Positions 9,187 to 19,173 are shown, counted from the first letter of the stretch. The stretch is 64,000 bases of DNA from Chitinophagaceae bacterium (GCA_947454235.1 CANGIY010000006.1:1-64000); one strand, 5' to 3'. The notes: generated from the letters alone by a model not told the origin. Translations and numbers: made by a program.

Positions 9187-12132
9187 ATGCTAAAAAAAGT
9201 TTCGAAGCTTTTGCTGTCGTTGCTATTCCTGTGCGCGCACACCCATGGCCAATGGCTGAAAAAATTTGAATCATCTGATAACCTCTACGCTGAGGCAAAA
9301 CGAGAGATTGATCTCAAGCACTATCAGAAAGCCATTAACATGTGTTCAAAAGGTATTGAGATTTCTCCAAAAAACCTTGACATTTACCTACTCCGTGGTC
9401 GCGCCTATTCCTTGTTGGGCAAAATTGACAGTGCTCGTCTCGATTTGAACCACGTAATTGAGCGTAACCCTAAATACAGGGACGCATATATTTACCTTGT
9501 TAACATGGAAGCTGTTGCCTGTAACTATCTTCAGGCAATTGAATACGCTGATAACGGTTTGAAATACTTCCCTAACGATCGTGATTTGTTATTGAAAAAA
9601 CTCGACGTTTATAACAAAGAAGGCGACTGGATTGAAAGCAACCGTTTGGCTGAATACTTGTTCGACAGGTTCTCAAACGACCCATATATCCGTACTATCT
9701 ACCTCGATTATAAATTAACGCTTGCACGCCAGTATGCTCACAAAGGCTACATTGAAATTGCAAAAAGAGCTTACGAATCGGTTCTTGAACAAGACCCATT
9801 GAACAAAGAAGCAATGCAAGCTGTCTATAACCTCGACGTACGTTCAGGTAACTACATCAGTTCATTGGCTTTCATCAACAGGGCGTTGCAAACTAACCCT
9901 AACTCTTACGAGTATTTGATGAAAAAAGTAAACATCCTCGATGCGATGGGTCGCTATTCTGATGCCCTTGATGTATTAGACAAATTATTGAAACTCTACC
10001 CTAACGATGCTGAAGTTAGAAAAATCAGCACTTACATGCGTATGCAGTCTGGTCGTTCTTCAATGAATGCTGACCCGTACATGCAATTCCAGGCTGTACT
10101 TGAAAGAGACCCGAGCAACACCGATGCGCTTAACTATGTAATTAATATCGCTAATAGCCGCGGTCAATATGCTGACGCTCTGTACTGGGTGAACCAAGGT
10201 TTGAAGAAAAACCCGGGCGACAAAAACTTGTTGAATAAAAAGTTAGGCATTTTAACCAGTATGAAGAGCTATGGTTCTGCTGCTGCTATCGCTGAAGGTG
10301 TTTATAAATCAAACCCAACTCCTGATAACAAAGCTAACTACATAGAACTTCGCACGCTTTCTGCTCGCGGTTACATGGCTGAACAAGAGTATGATTCTGC
10401 GATTCACGACTTGAAAGGCATCATTCAATACGACCACAACAACATGGGAGCTATCAATATGCTTGTAAGTGCATACAACGCTCAAAAAAGGTTTGATGAT
10501 GCGATTCATGTGGTTGATGAAGCATTGACCTACTACCCTGGTAACGAAAACTTACTCTTCAAAAAAGCAGGTATCCTCGAATCATACCAACACTATTCTG
10601 AAGCTGCTCAAATTTCTAAAGACCTCCTCCAGAAATATCCTGACAAAAGAACTTATTTGTTGAGCTTCGTTGACCAGTCATTGGCAGCAGGTCGTCAGTC
10701 ACTCGCTTACGATGACTACTCTAGCACAACAACTATTCTGAAAGAAGTTTTGGAAAAACAACCTGATAACCTCGATGCATTGAACTATCTCATCAACATC
10801 GAATCGGCATTCAAACAATACGATAGCGCAGTAGCATATACCGATCAGGCATTGCATTATTATCCTGAATCAAAAGACTTATTGTTCAAGAAATCATCTA
10901 TTTATGCTGATGCACACCGCTTCAGAGATGCATACACAATTTCAGGTCAATTGCATAACGACTACCCTTATAATGTAAGGTTCCGTGATGCTTATATCGA
11001 TCACCTTTTAGGCTCAGGTAAACAATACATGGTTTCTAACCAACCTGACAGCGCACTTGGCGAATATGCTAAAGTGCTTGAAGTTAATCCGACTGATTCA
11101 AATGCGCTTGTGTATTCATTGAACATTCTTTCTGACCAACATAAAGATGACAGCGTTTTATCACTCGCATCAAGAGGTCGTGCAGCTTACCCTAACAATC
11201 CTTACTATTTGGTGAAAAAAGCAAGCGTTTATGAAAGTCAAAAGAAATGGGAAGATGCATGGGCTACTGCTGATACTTTGAGCAAATTGAACAACCTCGA
11301 CGCTAAAAGTGTAGACTATGTTGACTATCTGAACACAAGGCGCTTGAGAAACCAATGGGTATTTGGATACTTACGTACCAAATTCGACTATTCTACAACA
11401 TTGAATACGTTGGCTACAGCACAGTACACAAGGTTCTTTAATAAAGGTTCTATCACCGGTCGCGTAAACTATGCAGGCAGACAAATTGGTGCAGGCTTCC
11501 AGTTTGAAGCTGATGCTTACTACAATGTAATTCCTAAATGGACTTTATTTGGTACTGCTTCTTATTGCCCTGTACAGTTCATTTTCCCTCAGTTCAAAGC
11601 TGGCTTGTCAGTTTCTCACGCATTCCCTAAAGGTTGGGAAGGTGAAATTGGTTTCAGGTATTTAAAAGCTGACAGTGCTACAACAATTTCTCCTACTGCT
11701 GCAATTTCAAGAGATTACGACAACTTCTTCTTCAGCGTACGCGGTTATTACATCAATGCTAACGTTGTTTCAAATGTTTCAGATATCAGCTTGCAAAACA
11801 CAGCTAAGAAAAGCAATTACTTTTCAGGAGTGTTAACGACAAGATATTATTTGAACCCATTGAGTCGTGGCGATTGGTTTTCAGTTATCTTTGGCTATGG
11901 TAACGCGCCTGATGATTTCAGCCGTAACTTCCAGTTGAGCCAAATCATTTCTTACCAAACAGTAAGCGTAGGCGCGGGTTATACCAAACAATTCAAATAC
12001 AGGACTTCTGTAGGTCTCTTTGGTTCTTGGTACAACCTGAAAGTTGAAGAAAAATTGTATCACAATCAGTACGATGTTTACCTGCAGTTGCTCCATAAAT
12101 TTAATTGGGGTAATGAGAAAAAACGCAAGTAA
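9187..12132 (+). CDS. TPR-repeat outer-membrane beta-barrel protein (YaiO-like export porin)
   Basis: The 981-residue precursor starts with a signal peptide ending near HTHGQ (residue 22). Residues about 30-715 are a long array of TPR repeats; units such as ALNYLINIESAFKQYDSAVAYTDQAL recur at about 34 residues or multiples. Residues about 719-981 are an outer-membrane beta-barrel with alternating aromatic strands resembling the YaiO family. A periplasmic TPR superhelix joined to a barrel is the layout of exopolysaccharide exporters such as AlgK/AlgE, BcsC and PgaA. After two synthase genes it is the likely secretion channel. A 153-base gap without a clear promoter precedes it. Confidence 0.87.
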   Translation: MLKKVSKLLLSLLFLCAHTHGQWLKKFESSDNLYAEAKREIDLKHYQKAINMCSKGIEISPKNLDIYLLRGRAYSLLGKIDSARLDLNHVIERNPKYRDAYIYLVNMEAVACNYLQAIEYADNGLKYFPNDRDLLLKKLDVYNKEGDWIESNRLAEYLFDRFSNDPYIRTIYLDYKLTLARQYAHKGYIEIAKRAYESVLEQDPLNKEAMQAVYNLDVRSGNYISSLAFINRALQTNPNSYEYLMKKVNILDAMGRYSDALDVLDKLLKLYPNDAEVRKISTYMRMQSGRSSMNADPYMQFQAVLERDPSNTDALNYVINIANSRGQYADALYWVNQGLKKNPGDKNLLNKKLGILTSMKSYGSAAAIAEGVYKSNPTPDNKANYIELRTLSARGYMAEQEYDSAIHDLKGIIQYDHNNMGAINMLVSAYNAQKRFDDAIHVVDEALTYYPGNENLLFKKAGILESYQHYSEAAQISKDLLQKYPDKRTYLLSFVDQSLAAGRQSLAYDDYSSTTTILKEVLEKQPDNLDALNYLINIESAFKQYDSAVAYTDQALHYYPESKDLLFKKSSIYADAHRFRDAYTISGQLHNDYPYNVRFRDAYIDHLLGSGKQYMVSNQPDSALGEYAKVLEVNPTDSNALVYSLNILSDQHKDDSVLSLASRGRAAYPNNPYYLVKKASVYESQKKWEDAWATADTLSKLNNLDAKSVDYVDYLNTRRLRNQWVFGYLRTKFDYSTTLNTLATAQYTRFFNKGSITGRVNYAGRQIGAGFQFEADAYYNVIPKWTLFGTASYCPVQFIFPQFKAGLSVSHAFPKGWEGEIGFRYLKADSATTISPTAAISRDYDNFFFSVRGYYINANVVSNVSDISLQNTAKKSNYFSGVLTTRYYLNPLSRGDWFSVIFGYGNAPDDFSRNFQLSQIISYQTVSVGAGYTKQFKYRTSVGLFGSWYNLKVEEKLYHNQYDVYLQLLHKFNWGNEKKRK

Positions 12133-14374
12133 TATTGTGAGTATGCTTTTTGTGCTGCTGATTTCATGCAGCTCAAAAGCACAAGAAATTACATTAATCA
12201 AAAAACAAACTTCTAACTATTCGATAGTAATACCTGCAAAACCAACAGCTCTTGAAACAAAAAGCGCTAACGTTTTACAGAAATACATAAAAGAAGTAAC
12301 GAATGTAACATTGCCGGTGGTAACAGGAGAAAATCCTTCCACCGGCAATGCCATTTTTATGGGGCACACCAAAACCGGTGACACCCGTCACCCCGAAAAG
12401 CTACCAACTGAAAGCTACTTGCTGCAAACAGATGGTAAGAATCTTATAATGATGGGAGGCAGCGGAAAGGGTTTGATTTATGGTGTGTATGCATTTCTAG
12501 AAACATATCTGGGTTGTCATAAAATAGCTAACTGTGCTGTTTCCTACGCTCCTCTTAATGATGTTAAGATAACAGGTGACATTAGCATACTTAAATCACC
12601 CGAATTCGAATACAGGGAATGCTACTTTCCTGCATCAAACGACGCAGAATTTTTAGAATGGCATGGACTTCACAAATTCGAGGACCTTTGGGGTCCAAGA
12701 ATGTGGGGACATACTTTCGATAAACTTGTACCTGCCAAAACATATTACAACCAACACCCGGAATACTATGCACTTGTGAAAGGAAAAAGGCAGGCTACAC
12801 AGTTATGCCTCTCGAATCCGAATGTCTATTCACTGGTTGTTGAAACGCTAAAAAATGCAATAACAAAAAACCCCGATGCACTTTACTGGTCCATTAGCCC
12901 CAACGACGACAACGGGTATTGCGAATGTGAAAAATGCTCAGCCATCGACAAACAAGAAGGCTCGCCTTCGGGTTCTTTAATTGCATTTGTCAACAAAGTA
13001 GCACAAAAATTCCCTGATCAGAAGTTCACAACTCTTGCATACGGCTATACCCACAAAGCACCTGCCAGCCTTAAGCCGGCCTCAAATGTTTATGTTTTCC
13101 TTAGTGACATTGATGCTTACCGCGACCGTCCTCTTGAAACCGAACCTTCAGCAGCAACGTTCAGGAATGACTTAAAAGCATGGGGGAAAATCACGAAAAA
13201 TCTATTTGTTTGGGACTATGCGACGCAATTCACCAACTATTTGGCACCGTTCCCCGATTGGCAAACTTACCAGGCAAATATCAAATTCTTCAAAAACTCG
13301 GGTGTAAAAGGATTGTTCATACAAGGCAGTGGCGACACTTATTGCGATGAAGCTGAATGGAAAGCCTACCTATTTGCAACATTATTGAAAAACGATAAAA
13401 CCGATGTCAAAAAGCTGATGTCGGACTTTATCAATCAGTATTACGGTAATGCCGCAGGCAAGTTCATTGCTGAATACATGACTATTTTGCAACAAAAAGC
13501 CATTGAATTTCATGACCGAATGGACATCTATGGCAACCCTGTGAACCATTGGAAAGGATTTCTTTCGCCTGACAACATCGACAAATATTCCGAAATACTG
13601 GACAAAGCCGAAATTGGTGCTGAAAGCAAGCCCGAATACACTGAACGCCTCGCCAGATTGAGGCTTTCTCTTGAATACACTGTATTTCAACAAGCCCGGT
13701 TTTTCGGAATTGAAAAATATGGCATATTCTTAAAGGGTGCCAATGGTCAGTGGAGTGTAAAACCGAAGCTTGAAGAAAAAATCAACCGGTTTGTAGAGGC
13801 ATGTAAGAAAAATAATGTGCAGGAACTCGCTGAAGCCGCTCAAACTCCCGACAGCTATTTTGAAGAATGGAAACAAATCTTTTCGGCAGGTGTTACACCT
13901 ACAAAAGCACTTGATGGGAAAGTGACGCTTCAATTTCCTTTTGCCGAAGACTATCCGGCTAAAGGAACCAAAACATTGATTGACGGGAACCCCGGCTATA
14001 CCGATTTCAGCTACAACTGGCTTTGTTTTTATGGCAATGATATGGTGGCTACACTCGAACTACCAAAGGCAATAAGTGTAGCGAAAATCTCTATGAACTT
14101 CCTCGATGACCCAAGGCACTGGATTTTCCTACCAGAAAAAGTAATCGTTGAAACATCAACTGACGGTAAAACCTACAAGGAAGTAGGCGCGCAAATCAAT
14201 TCAAACGACGAAGAGCATTATCAGGCCAAACCAAAAAACTTCTCATTCAAAGCACCTGGCTCTCAGGTGAAATACCTTAGGATTACCGCTAAAAATCTCA
14301 ACAAACTGCCTGAATGGCGATTAAGAGATGGGAAAAAACCAATGATAGCCTGCGATGAAATATTTGTTGATTAA
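12113..14374 (+). CDS. DUF4838 glycoside-hydrolase-like lipoprotein with C-terminal discoidin-like domain
   Basis: The ATG at 12113 is chosen because it begins a signal sequence with a lipobox-like LISC (Cys18) and overlaps the previous stop by only 20 bases; the longer frame from 12044 has no export signal at its start. The 753-residue product has an N-terminal GH20b/alpha-glucuronidase-like domain (about 30-155), a central DUF4838 TIM-barrel-like region (about 160-420) with ISPNDDNGYCECEKC, a helical linker, and a C-terminal F5/8-type carbohydrate-binding-like domain (about 600-750). It probably trims or modifies the exported glycan; the substrate is unknown. The overlap ties it to the exporter gene. 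Confidence 0.82.
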   Translation: MRKNASNIVSMLFVLLISCSSKAQEITLIKKQTSNYSIVIPAKPTALETKSANVLQKYIKEVTNVTLPVVTGENPSTGNAIFMGHTKTGDTRHPEKLPTESYLLQTDGKNLIMMGGSGKGLIYGVYAFLETYLGCHKIANCAVSYAPLNDVKITGDISILKSPEFEYRECYFPASNDAEFLEWHGLHKFEDLWGPRMWGHTFDKLVPAKTYYNQHPEYYALVKGKRQATQLCLSNPNVYSLVVETLKNAITKNPDALYWSISPNDDNGYCECEKCSAIDKQEGSPSGSLIAFVNKVAQKFPDQKFTTLAYGYTHKAPASLKPASNVYVFLSDIDAYRDRPLETEPSAATFRNDLKAWGKITKNLFVWDYATQFTNYLAPFPDWQTYQANIKFFKNSGVKGLFIQGSGDTYCDEAEWKAYLFATLLKNDKTDVKKLMSDFINQYYGNAAGKFIAEYMTILQQKAIEFHDRMDIYGNPVNHWKGFLSPDNIDKYSEILDKAEIGAESKPEYTERLARLRLSLEYTVFQQARFFGIEKYGIFLKGANGQWSVKPKLEEKINRFVEACKKNNVQELAEAAQTPDSYFEEWKQIFSAGVTPTKALDGKVTLQFPFAEDYPAKGTKTLIDGNPGYTDFSYNWLCFYGNDMVATLELPKAISVAKISMNFLDDPRHWIFLPEKVIVETSTDGKTYKEVGAQINSNDEEHYQAKPKNFSFKAPGSQVKYLRITAKNLNKLPEWRLRDGKKPMIACDEIFVD

Positions 14375-14482
14375 CGGCATGTGCCAGCTATTTTTTGGTA
14401 GATATGCGTCTGCCAATTCAGGAAAAATTTCTTTTGAATGCCCTTTTTCATGATTATGTTTGATTACATTTACGCTACAAAC

Positions 14483-15355
14483 ATGAAAACCAGACTCTAC
14501 CTTACAATTGTGGCAATCTTTTGCGCTTCACTTGCGCAGGGACAGAGGTATCAGCTTAATTTTCTACCTACCCATTATACCGATGATCCACTAGATGAAT
14601 TAACGTACACATCTTATGGCATCAACATGATTTCTAACAATGTTTATGGAGGCAGAAAGGACTCAATGGGAATGCCGTACATTGGGGGTTACATCAGCCA
14701 CACAATTGCCAATGGTTTTTATGGTAAGTTCTCATTCAACTATGCACCCAACGGCAGGAATGGTCGTTTCGATAAGTGGTCGGGAGAATTGGGTTACGAC
14801 CGCACATTTGGCTACCATTGGTTGACCGGTGCGTGGTACGAATACAACAAATACTACGAACATAGCACCAACCCGATGGTCGGGTATACCGGTGTTTTTG
14901 GTTTGTATGGCACATATAGAAACAAATCTGTTGAACCATACTTCAGCTATGTTTCCTACAGCGGAAAAGCTAGTGACTACGCAATAACATTAGGCATTTC
15001 ACACAACATGCGTTATCGCGACAATACTCTTAATATTTATCCTTCCCTGGTGCTGAACTTTGGTAGCACGAACTTTTATTCTTATTTCATGAAGAATAAA
15101 TACTTTGTGTACAACCATGCCGATGTAAATACAGCTACCATTATTACCGACGGTGGGAATTTAAAGGGCTTGAATGCTGAATTTTCTGCAAAAACGCGTT
15201 GGATCAATGGCGACTTCATGTACACATTCAAGCCTGCGTGGATTATTCCTTTGAGTACAGAAAAAATTATGGCACAACCTAAGCCATTCACTGAAACGCT
15301 AAAAACATCGCTGGTACTGGAACTGGATGTTTGCTACAGGCACGAAAGGAAGTAA
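14483..15355 (+). CDS. Outer-membrane beta-barrel protein, unknown function
   Basis: The ATG at 14483 starts a clean signal peptide (MKTRLYLTIVAIFCASLAQG), so it is preferred to the in-frame codon at 14438. The 290-residue product is rich in alternating aromatic strands (FYGKFSFNYAP, GAWYEYNKYYEH, YAITLGISHNMRYR) and Gly/Tyr turns, as in an outer-membrane barrel, but it ends in HERK rather than an aromatic residue. No family is recognised with certainty. It is the last gene of the polysaccharide locus, 108 bases behind the DUF4838 gene, and may be an accessory pore or an assembly factor. Confidence 0.7.
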   Translation: MKTRLYLTIVAIFCASLAQGQRYQLNFLPTHYTDDPLDELTYTSYGINMISNNVYGGRKDSMGMPYIGGYISHTIANGFYGKFSFNYAPNGRNGRFDKWSGELGYDRTFGYHWLTGAWYEYNKYYEHSTNPMVGYTGVFGLYGTYRNKSVEPYFSYVSYSGKASDYAITLGISHNMRYRDNTLNIYPSLVLNFGSTNFYSYFMKNKYFVYNHADVNTATIITDGGNLKGLNAEFSAKTRWINGDFMYTFKPAWIIPLSTEKIMAQPKPFTETLKTSLVLELDVCYRHERK

Positions 15356-15427
15356 TCCATTCTACTATTATTTCTTTTAATATTGATTACTGCATCACTC
15401 AGGTGTACTATTTTTACGTCTATAACG

Positions 15428-15435
15428 TATATTTG
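15428..15435 (+). promoter_or_regulatory. Candidate -7 element for the formate dehydrogenase gene
   Basis: TATATTTG matches TAnnTTTG exactly and lies in the 185-base gap before the ATG at 15541. No convincing -33 TTTG is found at the expected distance, so support is the -7 element only. Confidence 0.35.
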
Positions 15436-15540
15436 ACTTTGTGTGTTTTACCGTATTGATTGCGGTTGAATTAAGCCTCATGGAATAACCAAAGGTGAGG
15501 TAGTAATTTGTTTAAAAACACACCTGAAAAACAAGGTTTT

Positions 15541-18330
15541 ATGAGCAAACAATACTATGTGGAAAGTAAGGCAGGTTCCGGAGGAGCAGCAACTGATACA
15601 ACAACAAAGGTTGCTTTTATCGACGACCAGCCCTATTTGATTCAGGATGGAGAAACGATTCTCAATTTTCTCAAAAGAAATTTTGGAAAAGACTACGTTC
15701 CTACATTGTGCGATGCACCCAACCTCGATCCATTTGGCTCGTGCAGGGTGTGTAGTGTTGATGTTGCATTAAAACAAGACGGTCCTGTTAAGGCAATGGC
15801 GTCATGCCACACCCCTATCACTGCTGGTCTCTATATCTACCCGCATTCAGATAGGATTCAAAAACTCAGAAAAAATATTGTTGAGCTGGTGCTCACCGAC
15901 CACCCGCTTGATTGCCTCACCTGCGAGGTCAATAACAATTGCGAGCTACAGGCAGTAGCCGCCAAAGTAGGCGTTCGTGATGTTCGCTACCCAGAGGGCA
16001 AAAACCACCTCGACCGAGAGAAAGATTTAAGTCATCCATATATGACTTCTGACTTTTCAAAGTGTATTAACTGCTTTAGGTGTGTGCGCGCATGCGACGA
16101 AATTCAAGGTCAGTTTGTACTGAGTATGGCTGGTCGTGGTTTTGATGCTCACATTGTAAAAGGTCAGGAAACAACATTCAATTTATCTGATTGTGTGAGC
16201 TGCGGTGCATGTGCTCAAGCTTGTCCTACATCGGCTATATCTGATGTGTTTGAGTCCAAATCAATACAAGTCGATAACAAAGTCCGTACCATTTGTACCT
16301 ATTGTGGTGTTGGCTGTAACCTAGAAGTAGCCGTAAAAGGCGGCAAAATCAAGTCAATTCAGGCACCATACGACAATGAGGTAAATCCTGGTCATACGTG
16401 TTTGAAAGGTCGTTTTGCATTTGGCTTCTATAATCACCCTGAACGATTGCGCACACCACTCATCCGCAAAAACGGTGTGTTGGAGCCAGCAACATGGGAA
16501 GAAGCTTACGACTTCATTGCGAATAAACTCACTGATATCAAATCGAAATATGGTGGTGACGCTATCTCGGGTGTTTCTTCAGCCCGTTGTACCAACGAAG
16601 AAAACTACCTGATGCAGAAATTCATCAGGGCGGTATGTGGTACTAACAACATTGATAGCTGTGCGAGAGTATGTCACTCTCCTACTGCAATTGGTATGCA
16701 ACGTACATTTGGTACAGGTGCAGCCACTAACTCCATCAAAGATTTAAAGAAAACTGATTGCATATTAGTTATAGGTGCTAACCCTACAGACGGGCACCCG
16801 GTAACTGGGGCAAAATTGAAACAATTCGCTGTTTCAGGTAAAACGTCGATTGTTATTGATCCGCGCCGCACTGAACTGGCAAAATATGCTACTTACCACC
16901 TGCAAATAACTCCGGGTTCTAATATGGCCGTACTGAACATGATGTTGTATTACATCATCAGCGAAGGCAAGGAAGACCAAGATTTTATTGCAAACAGAAC
17001 TGAAGGCTATGAAGCTTTTAAAGCAGAAATCCTTAGTCAAAACCTCGATGAACTGGAACAAATTTGTGGCGTTGACCGCAACCTTGTTCGTAAGGCCGCA
17101 CTAGCCTATGCTGCTGCACCCAACGCTATGGAGTTCCACGGACTAGGTGTAACAGAGCATTATCAAGGTACTTTCACGATAATGATGATTACGAGCCTTG
17201 CAATGATTACAGGCAACATTGGTCGTCCGGGTGTGGGAGTAAACCCATTGAGGGGGCAAAACAATGTGCAAGGTGCTGCTGATATGGGATGTCAACCTTA
17301 CCAGGGAGCGGGATACCTTGATACATCAGACCCGATAATCCATAAAAAATACGAAGAGTTTTATAGTGCTAAACTGCCTTTGCACCACGGCTTAAAAATA
17401 CCACAGATGTATGATGCGGCCCTCGAAGGCAAGCTGAAAGCTATGTGGGTAATAGGCGAAGATATGGCTCAAACCGACCCTAACACACACCACGTGGTGA
17501 AAGCATTGGGTGAATTAGAGTTATTTGTGGTTCAGGAACTGTTTATGACCGAAACTGCGAAACTTGCTACGGTAGTGCTTCCGGGCGCATCGTTCCTTGA
17601 GAAGAGCGGTACGTTCACCAATGGCGAACGTAGAATTCAACGTGTGAACGCGGTGGTAGCTCCTATTCAAGGTGCTAAAGCCGATGGTCAGATTATGTTG
17701 GACATTATGAATCGCATGGGTTACAAACAACCTGAAACCTACCATCCTGAATGGGTAATTGACGAAATTTCACGCATCGTGCCTTTCTTTGAAGGTGTTA
17801 AATGGAACGAATTAGGTACTGCAGGTAAGCAATGGCCGGTGAACAAAGAGGGTAAAGGAACTGAAATTCTGCATACAGAATCTTTCAAACTTGGTAAAGG
17901 TCGTTTTGTACATAACAACTATAAAAAATCGGCTGAACTTGAGAAAAACGAGAAAGAATACCCTTACATCATCACCACCAACCGCGAATTGGAACACTAT
18001 AACTGCGGTGCAATGACAAGGCGTACACGTAATGCACTCATAGTTACTGAAGATGTATTGTTGATCAACCCTGCTGATGCTTCTAAAAACCAGATTGCTG
18101 ATGGCGACATGGTTTGTGTAGAATCACCACGTGGTAAAGTTGATATTAAAGCAAAAATTACTGATGAAGTGAAACCGGGCGTTCTATCAAGTACCTTCCA
18201 CTTTCCTGAAATTATGCTGAACAACATTACCAGCAGCATCCACGACTCTGAAGCACTTTGCCCTGAATACAAGGTTGTTTCCTGCAACATCAGGAAAAGC
18301 CGGGGTAAGTATAAGTTGGAGAAAAACTAA
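15541..18330 (+). CDS. fdhA: Formate dehydrogenase alpha subunit (NuoG-like, Fe-S and molybdopterin)
   Basis: The ATG at 15541 gives 929 residues; the frame is also open back to a TTG at 15508. The N-terminal [2Fe-2S] domain has CDAPNLDPFGSCRVC. A NuoG-type HPLDCLTCEVNNNC follows, then two ferredoxin-type motifs (CINCFRCVRAC and CVSCGACAQAC), the molybdopterin-domain cluster CTYCGVGC, and the catalytic site SCARVCHSP with Cys378 where some homologues have selenocysteine. A molybdopterin-dinucleotide-binding domain ends the protein. It oxidises formate to CO2 with Mo or W. No diaphorase subunit gene is adjacent, so its electron acceptor is not evident here. A strong terminator follows. Confidence 0.9.
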   Translation: MSKQYYVESKAGSGGAATDTTTKVAFIDDQPYLIQDGETILNFLKRNFGKDYVPTLCDAPNLDPFGSCRVCSVDVALKQDGPVKAMASCHTPITAGLYIYPHSDRIQKLRKNIVELVLTDHPLDCLTCEVNNNCELQAVAAKVGVRDVRYPEGKNHLDREKDLSHPYMTSDFSKCINCFRCVRACDEIQGQFVLSMAGRGFDAHIVKGQETTFNLSDCVSCGACAQACPTSAISDVFESKSIQVDNKVRTICTYCGVGCNLEVAVKGGKIKSIQAPYDNEVNPGHTCLKGRFAFGFYNHPERLRTPLIRKNGVLEPATWEEAYDFIANKLTDIKSKYGGDAISGVSSARCTNEENYLMQKFIRAVCGTNNIDSCARVCHSPTAIGMQRTFGTGAATNSIKDLKKTDCILVIGANPTDGHPVTGAKLKQFAVSGKTSIVIDPRRTELAKYATYHLQITPGSNMAVLNMMLYYIISEGKEDQDFIANRTEGYEAFKAEILSQNLDELEQICGVDRNLVRKAALAYAAAPNAMEFHGLGVTEHYQGTFTIMMITSLAMITGNIGRPGVGVNPLRGQNNVQGAADMGCQPYQGAGYLDTSDPIIHKKYEEFYSAKLPLHHGLKIPQMYDAALEGKLKAMWVIGEDMAQTDPNTHHVVKALGELELFVVQELFMTETAKLATVVLPGASFLEKSGTFTNGERRIQRVNAVVAPIQGAKADGQIMLDIMNRMGYKQPETYHPEWVIDEISRIVPFFEGVKWNELGTAGKQWPVNKEGKGTEILHTESFKLGKGRFVHNNYKKSAELEKNEKEYPYIITTNRELEHYNCGAMTRRTRNALIVTEDVLLINPADASKNQIADGDMVCVESPRGKVDIKAKITDEVKPGVLSSTFHFPEIMLNNITSSIHDSEALCPEYKVVSCNIRKSRGKYKLEKN

Positions 18331-18351
18331 ACTTTATATAATGAACATTTC

Positions 18352-18388
18352 AGCCCTCGAAAAATTCAATTCGGGGGCTGTTTTTTAC
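18352..18388 (+). terminator. Rho-independent terminator after formate dehydrogenase
   Basis: Arms AGCCCTCGAA (18352-18361) and TTCGGGGGCT (18370-18379) form a 10-bp stem with one G-T wobble, followed by GTTTTTT. It lies 22 bases after the dehydrogenase stop and should limit read-through into the permease gene. Confidence 0.8.
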
Positions 18389-18420
18389 AATAGACTCCCA
18401 TTTCTAATCACCCCCAACAT

Positions 18421-19173
18421 TTGGAAAAATACTGGCTCTTTCTATTTCTTGCGCTTGTTTCCGAAATCATCGGAACCATATCGGGATTCGGGTCATCGAT
18501 ACTTTTTGTTCCCATTGCGTCAATGGTTTTTGATTTCAAGACTGTTTTAGGGGTAACAGCCGTATTTCATATTTTCAGTAACATTTCCAAAATCACCTTG
18601 TTCCGCAATGGTATTGACAAAAACATTGCGATAAAGCTGGGCATACCCGCTGTAATATCTGTGATTATAGGCGCCATGCTCACCAAGCTGTTGCCGGCAA
18701 AAACCATGGAACTCGCCATGAATGTGGCACTCATTCTATTGTCGGTGTATCTTGTTTTCAACTATAAAAAGCCATTAGCACAAACAAATACAAACCTCTA
18801 TATAGGTGGTGCAGCTTCTGGTTTCCTGGCAGGCTTAGTAGGAACAGGGGGCGCCATTCGAGGCATTACCCTCGCTGCCTTTCACTTGGGGAAAGATATC
18901 TTTATTGCCACCTCAGCACTCATTGATTTAGGCGTAGATGCAAGCAGGGCAGTTGTTTATGTGGCGCAAGGCTATTTTCCCCGCGAATATTTATTTCTAA
19001 TTCCGTTTCTGGTAGGCGTAAGTATTGTAGGTAGTTACCTCGGTAAACAGGTGCTACGTTATACTTCCGAGAGTGTTTTCAGGTACATCGTTCTATCAAT
19101 AATTATACTCACCTCTCTTTTCCAATTATCGAAGGTATTCGGAGTTTATGAGATGTTTGTTCGCCCAATATAA
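18421..19173 (+). CDS. TauE/SafE (TSUP) family anion permease
   Basis: This 250-residue polytopic membrane protein has about eight hydrophobic helices and the two-repeat layout of the TSUP family, with Gly-rich signatures GTISGFGSSILFVPIAS and LAGLVGTGGAIRG. The reading frame begins with TTG at 18421, directly in front of the first helix; no better start is visible. TSUP proteins move sulfite, sulfoacetate or other small anions out of the cell, and related genes often sit next to formate dehydrogenases. Transport of formate or a related anion is therefore possible but only inferred. A terminator separates it from the dehydrogenase gene. Confidence 0.85.
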   Translation: MEKYWLFLFLALVSEIIGTISGFGSSILFVPIASMVFDFKTVLGVTAVFHIFSNISKITLFRNGIDKNIAIKLGIPAVISVIIGAMLTKLLPAKTMELAMNVALILLSVYLVFNYKKPLAQTNTNLYIGGAASGFLAGLVGTGGAIRGITLAAFHLGKDIFIATSALIDLGVDASRAVVYVAQGYFPREYLFLIPFLVGVSIVGSYLGKQVLRYTSESVFRYIVLSIIILTSLFQLSKVFGVYEMFVRPI

